Below, piece by piece: positions 48,801-61,827 of a DNA stretch of 64,000 bases (within the stretch, counting starts at the first letter, position 1; each line of letters opens with the position of its first letter). A model generated the notes under the pieces. That model was not told the DNA's origin. It saw nothing but the letters and a program-made list of their open reading frames with translations, and did not search any database. The stretch is taken from the NCBI RefSeq assembly GCF_023278565.1, contig NC_064680.1:1612001-1676000 (forward strand). The letters are read 5' to 3'. The translations under genes were made by a program, and so were the position numbers. The stretch comes from Colletotrichum lupini (Eukaryota; Ascomycota; Sordariomycetes; Glomerellales; Glomerellaceae).

Positions 48801-51800
48801 CGATCTCAAAAGTCAAGTCACGCAGAAGTCTGGCGCCTACCATAAGGTAAATGTCATACAAGGCATTCCTTCTATCCAATGAATACCAAAACTATCGACA
48901 ACCTCATCACCATGACCATCGACTTGCCGGGTCCTGCCTCTCACCCATCCAAAAACATTAAACCTTTCGCTCTTACCTACTTCCAAAGTTCATCACCAAA
49001 AGCCAAGCCCCCAACGGCCCGTCGTCTCGGAAAGGGTACCTACAAACACTAATCCAGACCGGTGTTCCTCGACCGCACTCAACTGGCTGAATCTGCCGAC
49101 ATCTCTCGCGTTCGCCCCTTCAAAACCTTACACATCCGATCTCCAAACCCAGGCACATCCCAATCCCCCTCAGCAGAGAAGCAAAGCGTCAGGCGTCAAA
49201 ATCGTCCAACGATGCGGGCCCTGGTATGCGGCAGGCAAGGGCGCAGGGTCACTTGGTTCATCCCCCTCATCCATACCTACCACATTCCCCAATATCGTCG
49301 TTTGTGGCTGGGTCGAGGCGTGTGGTGATGCTGATATTCTGCAGGGCTCACGCATACTCGCTGGCCATGCCACAGGTCAAAACGGCGGTAATGACGCCAA
49401 AAGAACCCAGAAGGAAAGAGAGCTCTCCAAAAAGACCCCAAGGAATGGTGTGATTAAAAAAAAAGCTGAAAAGACAAAAAAAGCCACCGAAACCTGCACC
49501 CGCAGAGCCAAAGGTCCAGCGACGACGCTAATGCCGAGCTCAGGTAAGTCAAAAGGAGTGGCGGCCCGTTGAATAACCTTGACCTTACCTTACTTTTCTG
49601 TTGAACTAAGGAGGCCTCGCTACAGTGTTCCCCCGAAAGCTTCACATGCTTTAAACCTCTTAGTATCCCCGCGCCGTATGTCTAGTCTCCTTGAGACATT
49701 TTTCTTCTTCCTCTTCCGACTTTTTCAACCGCAGCAATGCAGCCATCTTTTCCGACCCGGTCCCAGCTTTTGGCACACAAGGACGGGAGCAGCGACGAAG
49801 CGATTGATCCATAATCTCGGGCCTTCTGCAGCCCGAAGGCAGCCACGAAGCCAAATAGTTGAAGGGGAAAACCGCTTCAAAGCCATTGATTGGCACGCTA
49901 TACGCCTGGACTCACTCGAGCTCGCGTGGTCCTCGACTTAAAAATCCCCACTTGGCCGCCTTGGCCTGCTTCTTCAAAAGCCACTCAGTTCGGCTTTGGG
50001 AAGGAAATTCGGCGGGCAGGTGGAAATGTAAATCATGCGAGAACGCCTTGCCGATTTCCTCGGGATAATTAGTGAAGAAGGCCAATAAGAGAAAAAGAGT
50101 GAAAAAAGAAGAAAAAAAAGATCAGAAAAAGAAAGCATGTGAGAGATCGACAGCGGCTCAAATCCCACAGACACTCACCAGAAGACGATCGTTCCCCACG
50201 TTCCAGCCCCATCACCACCAGCCAGATCGCTTCCCCGCGGGGGATGAGGACCCCCGTTGCAACCGCCATCCAACTTCCCAATCGCACTCGGCCTCGATTC
50301 CCAATTCGTCCATCGCGAAAACTCTATCTCTCTCCCTCTCAGTCCCATGTAACCAACGCACATGTCAGAATGCTCTTGATGCTGGACAAATCTGGCCAAA
50401 TGCCTGTGTGTCTTCCTTCAGTCGCTTCGGTCGCATCGCCTACACAAGCGCGGCTGCCTCATCGAAGACATGCATATGCCACATCGCCTTAGCCCCCATG
50501 GCACCGTTGGAAAACGAAGGTGTCCCATTTTACATCTGTCTGCCGCTTCGACCAACGTACCGAATAGGCAACACCGTGGCCAGCGAGTGTCCTGAGAAAG
50601 ATAGGCTTCTTCTCCCATCAAAGGCGCTTCGTCATGTAGCAGTACCTATTTAATGCGGCGGCCAGATCGTGGGCCCATTGTTGCATCGCGTATCTACCGG
50701 CATTCCAGTTTCTGCGCTGTTCTCTGCTCCGTAGCGACCAATGGCCACAAGTAAAATAGTGTTGAGCCTTTCCATTGTATCGTCCACGATGGTCATATCA
50801 GGTCGTGAGGCCGTCAGCATGTGACTCCAAATACGAGCCACGAGACACGGTCTCTTGTCGCCTTATCTCGGCTCTTGTTTGAGATGTTCGCCAAGAACTG
50901 TATCGAGCTCACGATATTCCGCGAAACTTCGCTCGTTGCCTTGACTTTCGTGCCAACGGGTACGAGAGCAGAGGCACATGCGCCTCGTTATTGCTCTCCA
51001 CACTGTCAGGCCATCCATCTCACCAAGTTTGGCTATTGTCCCGCAGCGGGTGGACACTCGGAGGTCCCTAGAGCCTTTGATGCAAGAAATCCTGCATCAT
51101 GTACGCCCGGGCCTTGCTTGACAATCTGGCTTCTGTTTGCAAGCTCCCAACGTACAGCCACGCACCCTCTTCTTCGTTGTCTGGAGACAGCAGCAAAGCA
51201 AGAGAGACCCCATCATTCGAGGTTCGACAACCACCAACCTCAGCACTCCACTCCCTCGGAGGTGGTGGGGGAGGGGTTGTGTGTGTCTGTGTGATACGCG
51301 CGCGTTCTCATCGGATGATAGGTTCACGCCGAGAGCTTGGGGGCTTGTTGAGACGCTGGGGCGTGGCTCCATCCACTCGGACGCACTCGCAGGGTCCTGT
51401 CAGTCGGACAGCCTGTTCTTCGTTTTGGTCGATTCTTCAGCATAACGACGTCGATTCCGCCCAGCTCGGCCAGGCCTCGGCCGGTCCTAACGCCAGTCGT
51501 GTGGCCCCTCCAGGGTGTGTTTGTTTCAATAATCCCCATCCCCGTTCCCTGGCAGTGCAAAATTGACAGAGTTCCTGTTCATGACCCATTTGTTTGGCTT
51601 CAGTTAACCCCTCATGGTAAAAGAAATAAAAATAAGCGGCGGACGCCGCAGCCGCGATGGAAAACCTGCACCGGTCGGGATTATGGCTCGCTCGGACCGC
51701 GTTGAGAACATGGCGACAATGGCTACAATTATTATGACAATCGTTCTAGTTCTTGCGATAACACTGTCCGTTATGCTCAAGCACTATCTGGAGTTGTAGA

Positions 51801-52210
51801 TTGAGTCGCTGGCAAAACGGGCTCAAAACCATTCGGCCCCCATTTGCCAGCAGATGTTACAATGAAATATCAATTGTGGATATGGTTGTAGAATGGGTGT
51901 GCGGGCTCGGCATGGGTCTCCGGTTCATGACCAGTCTCTTGTATTGAGGCTCCCGTCGAGAGGGAAATAACCGTGAACCAACTCAATTGGTGTGGTTTTG
52001 CGTGGGGGCCGGAAAGCCAAGGTGACGGCATGCTTCAAGAAGTGGAATGAAATGCAATATTCAGCTTCCAGGGCCAGACTGTGTCGATTGCTGTCTCTGA
52101 TTTTTGGCCATTTGCTGGTTTTGATAAGGTTAGTAAATTGATGACCAACTCAACAATTTCTGCACCGAAGCAGCAGTAGCTTGTAGCCGATTAACTGGTG
52201 GGGATCGGCT

Positions 52211-53003
52211 TCAAGCTGTCGCACGCTCGAGGGATGCAGGAATCTTGGTGTCGAATCTATCGACACTGCCTGGTGATTTCTGGGGCATTCCCTGGAATAG
52301 GCCAGGAAGGGTACATGCCCAGTACCGCGCTTGTACCTCGAAGAGACTGGTCTCGTAGGCCTGTTCATTGGTGGCATCGGTCCTGGGCATACCCTCCGTC
52401 AACGGGTCCTCCTCTTCTTCGTCGTGAGCGTATGAATATAGCGTGTGGATATCCATGGCGCCTTTTTCTGCAGCTAGTGGCCAAGATGCTCGAATAGGCT
52501 GAACCAACGGGCCAAGACGTCCAACAGCAGCGCCGCTTGGCGCACTTCTTTCGGCTTTGACTTCTTTCGTACGTGATATCGCTTTTTCCAATGAGGAGGC
52601 TCATCACTTTTGCGTTTTGTGCGAAGACTCGTTGTCGCATTGCGCTCTCTATTGCCCGGACAGACCTAGCAGCAATAGTAAAGCTCATTGGACAAGATCG
52701 GACGATCTCGCCATTGTAATTTGATATGGCATCGTGCAACTGGCATATGACCCTTGCGGCGACATGAAATTCTTCAACGGCTCGCAAAGACCGAAGATCG
52801 CTTGTGTGGATCGAGGGATTGCTGATGACCTCTTGATGGTCGGATTGCCTCTGCCATTGTTGGTTCCGAGCCTCTTGAACCTGCATGATAGTGGGCGCTG
52901 AGGTTACAGCGAACCAAGAAGCGCGAGTGGGTTCCCCCTCCTGGGCCGGGATATTTTCGAGACGGAGCTCTGCCAATTCTCTAATGTTCTTGGTTGACGT
53001 GGC
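52211..53003 (-). pseudogene. Probable frameshifted protein-gene remnant
   Basis: On the minus strand, one frame is open from 53003 to 52365 and a second from 52591 to 52211. The first reads protein-like up to about 52590 (RELAELRLENIPAQEG..., LRSLRAVEEFHVAARVICQL, RSVRAIESAMRQRVFAQ) and then turns into Arg/Cys-rich noise. The second takes over at the same place (EKAISRTKEVKAERSAP..., EKGAMDIHTLYSYAHDEEEEDP, SLFEVQARYWACTL). A single-base frame change near 52590 would join them, with no room for an intron. The N-terminal part is open only back to a stop just upstream of 53003, with no obvious start codon. The helical, charged character would fit the C-terminal region of a fungal transcription factor, but I do not recognise the family. 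Confidence 0.35.
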
Positions 53004-55187
53004 TTATGTTCTCCATAAGTCCGCGGTGGACACTGGACGATTACATGGGTTCTGTCCTAGTGTAGGAACCCCCCCTGGTCGCTGAAGAAGAGCTGGCCCG
53101 GTCGATGTCGTGATGGAATGATGCTATCTTGCGGGGTTGACTAGGCACGGAGTCGAAAGTCAACGAAACCCACCAGCAAGCCTCCATCCACCCCCTCCTC
53201 CGAACCAGGCCTCTCAAATCGACGCGAGGGCGGGAAGATCGTGAGCCTGTCCATCCGGGCTTGCGACGGACAAAGTTTGCGGAGAGCAGATTGCTGACAG
53301 GCAGGTGTGGTATAGTGCTGTGCACTACAGGCGCGAGACGCGGCCTGGATCGCACGAGGTGCTTCCCCGGCGGATCTCGGGCTGCGAGCATGAACGATTG
53401 CGATGCATGTTGAGGTCAACCATGGTTGCGCAGCCGCAGATCCAGTGTCACAGGACGGGGCCTAGCAACGAAGACGGGGCACAAATCCTTTCTCAACGAT
53501 GCCGTCCTTATTCCCGTATCATTCGATGTCCTGGTCGCATGGAGTGTATCTGTAGCAAGAGAGCCTATAGTTTCTCAGAAATGATGACTTGTTGGGCACT
53601 TATAAGCACGCCCGTACTTTGTTATAGTATCCGAAAGTCTCCGTCTACGTGTCGGCAAGACGGGATAGACGGGCGGCGCGAAGACGACGCTGACCCACTT
53701 GGCTAGATCGACTCCGCCGAGCTTCGGCCATGATCAGCCTCTATACTCTGGGAGCGCGGAGGATCGTGACGAGGGTCAGGGCTAGGGTTTTTTTGTCCCC
53801 AAGATGCCCGTACGGATCCGTACCCCGTTCGCATAATCCGTATCCGTGCTGACTGCGGCACTGCGATGAACTTGAAGCTCATGACCCGTATGACAATGGC
53901 GATTCATGCTCAGGTAATAGTGGCGCCCCTGGAGAGGTGACTTTCGGAATGTGGCTTCCTGATGCGGAACAGCTTCGAGTGGTATTGAGGCACAGAGATA
54001 CTGTCAAGGTGAGATGAGGTGAGGCAAGGTGTGCTCAGTCGGGATCGTTGGTTGAGTTGGCGACATTTCTGTTTTAGGCTTTGACGACCGACCAGCCAGG
54101 GCCAGTAACATGGTAACGTCGTAAATGCAGAGCTTTGCTGCTCACCCTTGCTCGAGTCTGCCGCAGCTCAATTATGTAGTATCGTGTACTTTTCGAGTTT
54201 GCCATATCGTAAGGTAGGTATATTGCGACGGGCGGTCCAAATCCCGTGGGCTCGAACGGAGCAGAGCCTCCCTTCTGCTAAGAGGAATTTAGCGTGGGAG
54301 CGGCGAGAGTGATGGTTCCTCTGGATGCTTGAAAGGTTCAAAGACCGAGTTAGCGGCGGCGGAGGATGACCGTGATGTGCACTGATGCTTGGTCCTAGTT
54401 GCGGAAACCGACGTGTCTATCCGTAGCCTTGTGGTATATCGTAGTCCCCGGCAAGGATAAGTGGTGTGTTCACACAGTACAGCAGGAGCGGAACATGGTG
54501 TAGATAGATTGATGTTACTTTTGAGAGCGAGAGAGTGAAAGAGACAGACGATGAGGATTGAAAATGTCATGGCTTCGCTGATTGGCCAGTTTGTCCACCC
54601 CCCCCTTCTGTTCTTTGACAAAAAGAAAAAGAAGCGATGACCCCGGCAACCCTGGCTCGCATGGGTGGTGCAGACGCAGGTCCGACGAGAAGCGGATAAG
54701 CGCACTGGCTCGTAGGGGAGGGTCACATTGAGGAAAGCCCATGTCGTCTTGGCTTCAGTCCTGGTCCGAGTCGCTGACCCAAACGGGGATATGCACAATG
54801 AAAGTGGAGAGAGGGGAGGGCGAGAGGAGGGGAAGAGAGAAAGGGACTGGTTTTGCAGTTGCAGCGCCGCAGCGGGCAAGTAGCTACAAAGAGGATAAGG
54901 TAGGTATGTAGGCGCGCCGCACAAGATGACATGATGTGATGATGCGAGGTCCAAGTTATGTCGGCGAGAACGAGGGGAAGAAGAAAAAGCTGAGATGTGA
55001 TTGCCGGTGGAGAGGGGATTGCGCGTTTCGACTTGGCCAAAGGGCCTGACGATTTGCATTTTGCAGATATTGCCATCTTGGAGCTGCAACTGGCAAATGG
55101 CAACTTGCACCTGCACCACCAACAGCGGCTGCGGTTGTGACTGCAGTTGCGGTTGCGTGTCCGTCTCCCCACCCGGGCTCTCTTTCC

Positions 55188-55211
55188 CTCTATCTCTCTC
55201 TCTCTCTCTCT
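55188..55211. repeat. CT dinucleotide run
   Basis: A near-perfect (CT)n microsatellite in gene-poor DNA. Confidence 0.85.
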
Positions 55212-56400
55212 GTTTCTGTCTGTGCGAGACAATGGGGCCGGGACAGAGGGCTAAATGCAAAATGTCTGTGGTTATTTTGTCTTTGAGATGAAATCTATCC
55301 GTCGATACATTGTGGCCCTGCCTTACCTTAGCCGCTGTGGTCCGTTGCCGTTCGTTGGTTGAGGGTCAGAACAGACGAGCGCCAAGACTGGGACAAAAAA
55401 AGATACTTGCCCGATCTGTGAAGGTACCGCGGCCGCCTGTGCGTCGAGGAACCCGCAGGTATCTTTTTTGTTTCGTTAGTTCCCTCCCATTTCCCTGCTC
55501 CTGGCTTAACTAAGCCTTGATTATTCAATGTTGTCCATCTCCTCCACAGTCCCTGCCCCTCCTACTACAGTCACCTTTGCCTTTTCCTGCCTTGCCTTCC
55601 CTATTTTTTTTTCTCTCCAGAAATGGAGTGCAGGGTCGTCATCACCCGCACAAGTAGTCTTGATTTGTTGTTGAAATCCTTGGTCTCTCAATTGCTGGGC
55701 TCTGCGGCTGCTCTGTCTCCTTCTTTGGCCTGAGGCACAGAAATACCAGTTCGCTTACTAAAGCTTGGCGGCTGTTCTTCATCGGGAGCCAAATTCAGCA
55801 GGTCCCGTCCAGTGCCCGTTTCCTAGGAGGATGGGAGGCCCGTAACTCTTGTGTACAGATACGTACCATTTCCTTTTGCTCTACCTTAGGTAGGAGCCTG
55901 TCTAGAGGACCTGACCTTACGGATAAGGCAGGGACACTTTGAGTAACTTGGAAGGTACGAAGTACCTCAACGCCCGTACCGTTCGGCGGTTGTCTTTTTG
56001 GCAGGAACCACCCGTCAGCTTGTTGCTGCTCTGGCCACACTACAGTCCGAGGGCCTCGATCGTCTCGGGCATCTTGGATGCTTGGATTCTCCCATGTTGA
56101 AATCCACCCAGAACCATCAACCATCCACCACCCACTTTGTCATTTATGTCACGATCCCCAGCCAGCACTTACGTCCAGCCGCGTCAAGCCGATAAGCGTC
56201 CCTCGCAACCACATCATCATTATCCTCGACGTCGACGACGAAACCGACGACAAATGGCAATCATAACACAACCTAACGCCAGTGCAGGCCGTGAAAGGTC
56301 AAAGGCCGTGCGCACCTGAGGTGTGGTTCCATCCAAGCTCGACTCTCGAATGTCGCCGCCCTCTGCGGCGTACGGAGTAGTGTACGCAGTAATCGCCCTT

Positions 56401-56443
56401 CCATGCCATGCCATGCCATGCCATGCATGCTTGCTTGCTTGCT
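56401..56443. repeat. CCATG pentamer and TTGC tetramer tandem repeats
   Basis: Five tandem CCATG units followed directly by three TTGC-type units. Confidence 0.85.
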
Positions 56444-59400
56444 ACAGTGCTACAGTACCTACTAAGTGAGCATGCTCCGCCAGCTTATCATTGCACCTCT
56501 ATTTCCTCTTTCTGCCGCTGCACCATGAAAATACCTGTACTAATCAAGTAGAGCCACCAAGCTAGCAAGGCCGTCTTATCATCATCATCCTCGTCCTCGG
56601 TCTCAGCTCCAAGAACCACAAATCCGTCTCCATCAAATCTAGGCTTTTGTTTTTCCCTCGCGCTGTCGGCGCTTGTCAGTGGCCAACCCAAGCTTGTTCG
56701 CCCGGTCTTGCTCCGTCGTCGATTGGCAACCCACGGCCGCCACTTTTGACACATTTGACAGATCAAACCAAAATCGCCTTCTCTTACCTATCCGATTTCG
56801 CGTACCTATTCGTGCACGACTTCGTGCCTTACTTGCCGTATTCCCGCTGATGTTCCTACGGACTCTTGGTCGCCGTCATCCCCAATGCGTCTTGACTCAT
56901 GCCGTCGCATTGGCTCGCTCCCCATTACCTCACGCTGGAGAGTGTGGCACCATGAATTGGAGAAGAATCCTCGATGGACCAACAAGAGTCGTCAGTGTTG
57001 AAATATTTTTTCAAGAATTTTCTTCCTTCAGAGCATAAGTCATTCAGCAGACCCAATTCTGAGCTACCATTGGTCCTATGTCGCATGTTGTCACAACTCA
57101 CTCTGGATGACGGATTTACCACTGACGAATTCCGGCATGAATCAAGGCGTTGCAGGCGTTGCATACAATCGCAACCCCCTCTCCAAATGCACGCGAGGCC
57201 TAGAACCAATTTATCGTCAGGATTCATGCATGTCTCTCAACACAACTCTTGCAAGCCGGCTATCGCTGCTACTCGCACGATTCACAAAGCTATAACAACG
57301 ATGCATCGATAGACACTATCCAAGTCCAGGGTACCTCTCGCACTCATCTCCAGCCTACTAGCTCGACCCACAAGATTTTGTACATCTGTAACAAGTTGAC
57401 GTCGTGTGGTAACTCTAGGTATTGAACACAGTCAGATCTGAACATGAATTTGGTGAGTCCTCTCCTTATTCTCCCCACAGCATCCCTCTCGTCTCCCTAT
57501 TCCGACCTGGTGCAGGTTCAAAAGCCTCAAAACACGCGTATCATGTCGTGCATCTCTGCGTCTGCGTCTCCTCGCCCCCGTCCCGGTCCCGGCGTACGGA
57601 TGTCAAGCATATACTACTTCACGACCCGTAGAAGAGGAGTCGAGAACAACGTTCCCCATTAATCCCATCCACTACGAAACATTTTGAGATTTGGACGCTG
57701 TCTTACCTATGTCATCAGCAAGCCTCTTTTCGTCCATCTGCAGCAAAGACAAGGCCAGGAGTCCGAGAGTAAGGGAGGGGGAGGGGCAGCCTGGCAGGCC
57801 TCGTGTCAAGCATCGGGGCACACGGTGGACTGCTTGATAACGTAAACAAGGACACAGACGAAGACCCCCAACCCATCGAAAAGGCTGTCAATCGCAGCTC
57901 TTGACCTTACAGTTCGAGCTTGTGCTCCCTGATTGGGTGGTTTAGCGTTCGATCTCACCCATCTATCCATCCACCCATCTGCCACATCTCAAAGCTCGAA
58001 CTCCTGCTTGGAGTAGTGGCTGGCAGCAGCCAGTCTTGGTTTTTCTCGGTAACCAGTCATCGATAGATGGGCAGTCCGACCTCTTGCCTCCGAATGTCCG
58101 GACATCTTCGATCCGGAAACTTTGGCCCTGCGGGGTTTTTACGTGCCCTCAGAACATCACCTGCCTCGTTGCCCCCGTTGAGTGTGGGGTGCTCGATTAT
58201 CTTAGCTTGGCCTACTAGCCATCCTAATCTAGCCAAGTCTCGAACCGTTCAATGAACTAGTAGGGATGGAGGGGTGTAGGGTTCGACTGATGATGGTGGG
58301 TGTGAGATCTCATTCTTTCAAGGCAACCACCACGACAACCACCGAAAACTAGTCGCACGTACTCTGTCTCACGAGGCTAGTCGTCCCAGCCAGCCCGATG
58401 TGAGTCAAGAGAGGCGCATCTGACGAAGCAGCCAAATACCACCGGAGAGCACATGGACGATGTTCAAAACTTGAGATGAGCAGGACAACACCACCACTGC
58501 CCCAAAGAGTCACAACAATCGACCGGGAACCGTAATCATTCCTCAGTTCGTCGTCTTCGGGCGAGCATCGCGGCAAACGACGGCCAAATCAGAGCCGCGT
58601 GCTCGTCTGGGCTTTTAACCACCCCTCCAAAATCTCCACACCCACCAGCCTCACCAAGGACGTCATGTAAGACAATATCACACACCACTCTACCGTGGTA
58701 ACGAGGCGCATGAACATGGCACAGCCTCTCACCAACATTGAATATTCGATTTCCGGAAGGAACTGAAAGAGTCCCTTGAGGCCAGGTCAGGCCTTTCCGG
58801 CCGGAGAATTAGTGAACAAGGTAGGCATTCGCATACCTTGGCCCTGCCGTGTAACCGGGGGTCATATCGTGGGGTCCGTACTGATGAGAAGCCACACACA
58901 CGTACACACACGTACAGTATCGCATGTCAGATATCGCGGGTTTCCCGGAAACCGTTTATTGGGGGCCAACACCATGGCGGGATACGAGACTGCGCGTCAA
59001 ATTACCATGCTGTGTAACGAATGCCACCAACCTTCCCTTCCCTCCCCTCCCCCCTGGCACACATGCTGTGCTTGCTGCTCGTTTCTTCTTCCTGGCGAGT
59101 CCCCCCGGATCCAACTAGTCGATCCCCCAGTTCGTCAGGATGCAGGGACGTTGTATTCCCATTGGCTCGGGAAACCTTTCTTTTTATAAATTGTGTTGAA
59201 GAAAGATATGCAGCTGCCCGACATCACACATCGCATCACAAACTACTGATAGTTAGTGGAGTAGACCTCACAAGCCTCGGTTCTTCTTTCCTTGGGGGGC
59301 GCCTTGGTTTATTGTGGAAATTTGCTTTCTTTTCTTCAGTCTATGGAAAGCTGTCTCTTGGTCTGAGTGGAAAAGAAGATGGGATAATGGTAGAGACCAA

Positions 59401-60065
59401 CAGTCTAATGCCTTGCCGCCCTCTCTCTCTGTGTGTCTTCCTGATTTCCCATGTCTCGCAATGCATCGAATAAAATGCCTCCGACGAAGATCAAAGCTGC
59501 CTGCCCTGTTGCCCGCCGCGCGATGTACCTCTTCCGACTACCTCTCTTTCGTTTCTGAAATTGAGGAGAAGGAAGAAAAGAAATCACAAAGACCAACCCT
59601 TTGCCCTCGCCATTTTTGGGGGGTTTTTTGATAAGGAAAATGAAAAAAGAGACCAATAGTCGAGAAAAATCCAGGGAGGAAAAACTGTCTCCCTGAAGCA
59701 GATGACCAAACCACCTATTCCTGCTCTCCATGCCGAATGGTTTCCATGCCGTTGATGATTATACTCTTGACACGCACTTCTGTGCTGTGGTCCCATTTCC
59801 CGTATGCGATCGTTCGTGTATTCATCGTAAAGAGGAAAGAACAACAAAACTTTTCCCGTTCCAAAGTCCTTTTGGGTCGGTGATTTTTGTTTTCCGGAAA
59901 AGAGGCGTAAGGAAAATGAAGAAAGGGTGGATGATTAACCCTCTTCGTTTCCGCCTTCCAGGAAAGGAGACATAAGAAAGCCACCCAAGCCAGAGTCCCG
60001 TTTCTCCTCTGGCAAACCAATGTGTTGCAAATTCATAATTCGTGATATTCGTGGCTGCCGTGGAT

Positions 60066-61827
60066 CTAGTCCGTGGGGTGCTCCAGGAGGGAGAAGGTGA
60101 CGTGAGGCGCCTTGATATCCTTCGCGGGGAAGGTGTTCATGCGCACGGTCTGGGGTCGGCGCGCCTCGTTAGCAGGGCGGTGCCAGTCGGAGACCTTCTC
60201 GGTCATCTGGCGCTCGAAGCGGTAGCGGACGAGGTCCTGGCCACCAGGGGGCGTGGTCAGACTCATGGCTCGCTTGGGACGAGGAGTCAGACGGATGTCA
60301 TCGTTGGTATCACCATCGGCTCTGCTGCCCCAGGAGGTCTGTTGCCAAGATGTTAACAAAATCGATATCATATAATGTGGTTCAAGTAGCTACTTACCAT
60401 CTTGAGGGTAGACAAGGCGTAAAGCTTGATGATTCCATGGGCCCATCCAAAGAGGATAGAGACGGGCAGGAAGAGAATATCGCTAGGGTTGCGACGGAAT
60501 AGGTTCACGAGCTTGACGACCTTGGTGAAGCCGAACACGAAGATGATCTGAGCCCAGAGGGCCTGGTGGCGGTACTCAGCGTCCCAGTCGGCAGTACCCT
60601 TCCACAAAGCAAAGATGATGAGGGGGTCGAAGAGGAACGCCAAGGAAGTGAAGGTTGCAATATGGAGAGCATAAGTGCACCAGGGCTGCTGACTGTAGTC
60701 GCTATGGGTTAGTACATCATGCCAGGCAATAGGAGGAATCCCAGATGGGTGTGCTTCTACTTACGTGAGAACGTATCTCTCGCGGACAAGACTGGTCCAG
60801 TTGCTACGCCAATTGCTGCGAGCCCAGCGGGAGCACTGGTAGAGGAACTTGGTGCTGTTCTCCAGAGTGGTCTCGAGCTCACACTCCTTCTCGTACTGGA
60901 TCCAAGTCTTCCACTGGTGGCTGACGAGCCAGCGAGTGACAAAGTTGTCGTCGTCGGCGTTCAGGATATACTTGCCCCATTTCTCGGTCTTGAAGCCCTC
61001 AAGGAAGTCGTGGCTGGACAGAATCTCAGATCGGTAGGCACCAGTTCGGCCAGACATGCAGGAAGTACCGCCGTCGAGGTTGTGGGTGGCCGAGATCTCG
61101 AAGTTGCGTCTCTCAATGTAGGCAGCGCCGAGCCAGTTGAAGATGCGAGTGGATAGCGGGCCATCCCAGACGCGCTTAACTCTCTGGCAAGTACCGACAC
61201 CGCCAATCTTGGGGTCTTCGAAGGGAGCAAGAATCCAGGGCATCATGGTAGAAGGCCAAGTGACATCATCGTCAGCCATGATGGTGAGCTTGGTAGTCAC
61301 CTTGGGCAGAGCCTCGCAGACCTGAAGACGCTTGTTGGCAATGGGGGTAGAGTAGACCTGCACATTAGGGTGAGGAAGGCTGCGAGCAAGCTTCTCAAGA
61401 GAGGCATGCTTCTCGCTGGTAGTAACGAGCATCAGAACGCGAGGGTTGCAGGCGATGATGCTGAGCAGAGAAGGGCGAAGCTCCTCGAAGACATTGTGAA
61501 TGGTGGGGATGATGACGGTAACATCGTCAGCCGTGAAGGTAGGGTTGGCGGGAATCGGCTTGGACTTGTAAACCCAGTGGCTGACACAGTTGACAAGGAG
61601 GCGGGTGTAACGATGCAGCCTGCCAAGGATGGTTAGATACACAAGATGTCGAAAATTAAAAAGGCAAGGCAGATGTTTGCTGCGCTACTAGCAGCAGCAA
61701 TGGAGGGTAATGTTTTTTTTTCGCAGAAAGTAGTGACTTACCAAAGGGCGATGAACAGGTACATCCAGGCGGTAGGAGACCAACCGAAGCCAAGGTTGGG
61801 CAAGAAGAGATTCATGATGTCTGCCAT
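60066..61827 (-). CDS. GT2: GT2-family polysaccharide synthase (Cps1/GT2-like)
   Basis: A processive membrane glycosyltransferase of family 2, related to Cryptococcus Cps1 and to the GT2 proteins reported as needed for hyphal extension on surfaces in Zymoseptoria and Fusarium. Four exons on the minus strand (61742-61827, 60765-61619, 60398-60701, 60066-60338) give 505 residues; introns are 122, 63 and 59 bp. A hydrophobic N-terminal anchor is seen (GWSPTAWMYLFIALWLH). The catalytic core starts VTVIIPTIHN (about 62). The DxD-type motif ADDD is at 144-147, the acceptor-site acidic motif NADDDN at 249-254 and QCSRW (QxxRW) at 290-294. At least three hydrophobic segments follow (ALHIATFTSLAFLFDPLIIFAL, IIFVFGFTKVVKLV, ILFLPVSILFGWAHGIIKLY), then a charged cytosolic tail. 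All hallmark residues are intact. The exact polysaccharide product cannot be deduced. Confidence 0.95.

Larger units (their letters stand above)
43900..60065. other. 16-kb gene-poor block
   Basis: Between the BTB-like stop codon and the GT2 stop codon I cannot support any intact protein gene. Long open frames at 45.3-46.2, 47.9-48.7 and 54.3-55.3 kb lack motifs and have low-complexity composition (see rejected items). The block has several homopolymer and dinucleotide runs, one probable frameshifted remnant (52.2-53.0 kb) and somewhat AT-richer sequence at about 46.3-48.9 kb. In the stretches I checked, no strand-biased ATG depletion like that of the kinase leader was seen. The right end contains the 3' flank of the GT2 gene. 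Confidence 0.45.

Noticed and set aside
54289..55260. 323-codon minus-strand frame
   Set aside because: It includes dinucleotide and CTGCAA-type repeats read as Gln/Val/Ser. I see no domain and no convincing start context.
58200..58300. GGTTCGA-like box on the minus strand suggesting a second tRNA
   Set aside because: No matching acceptor stem or anticodon arm could be folded around it.
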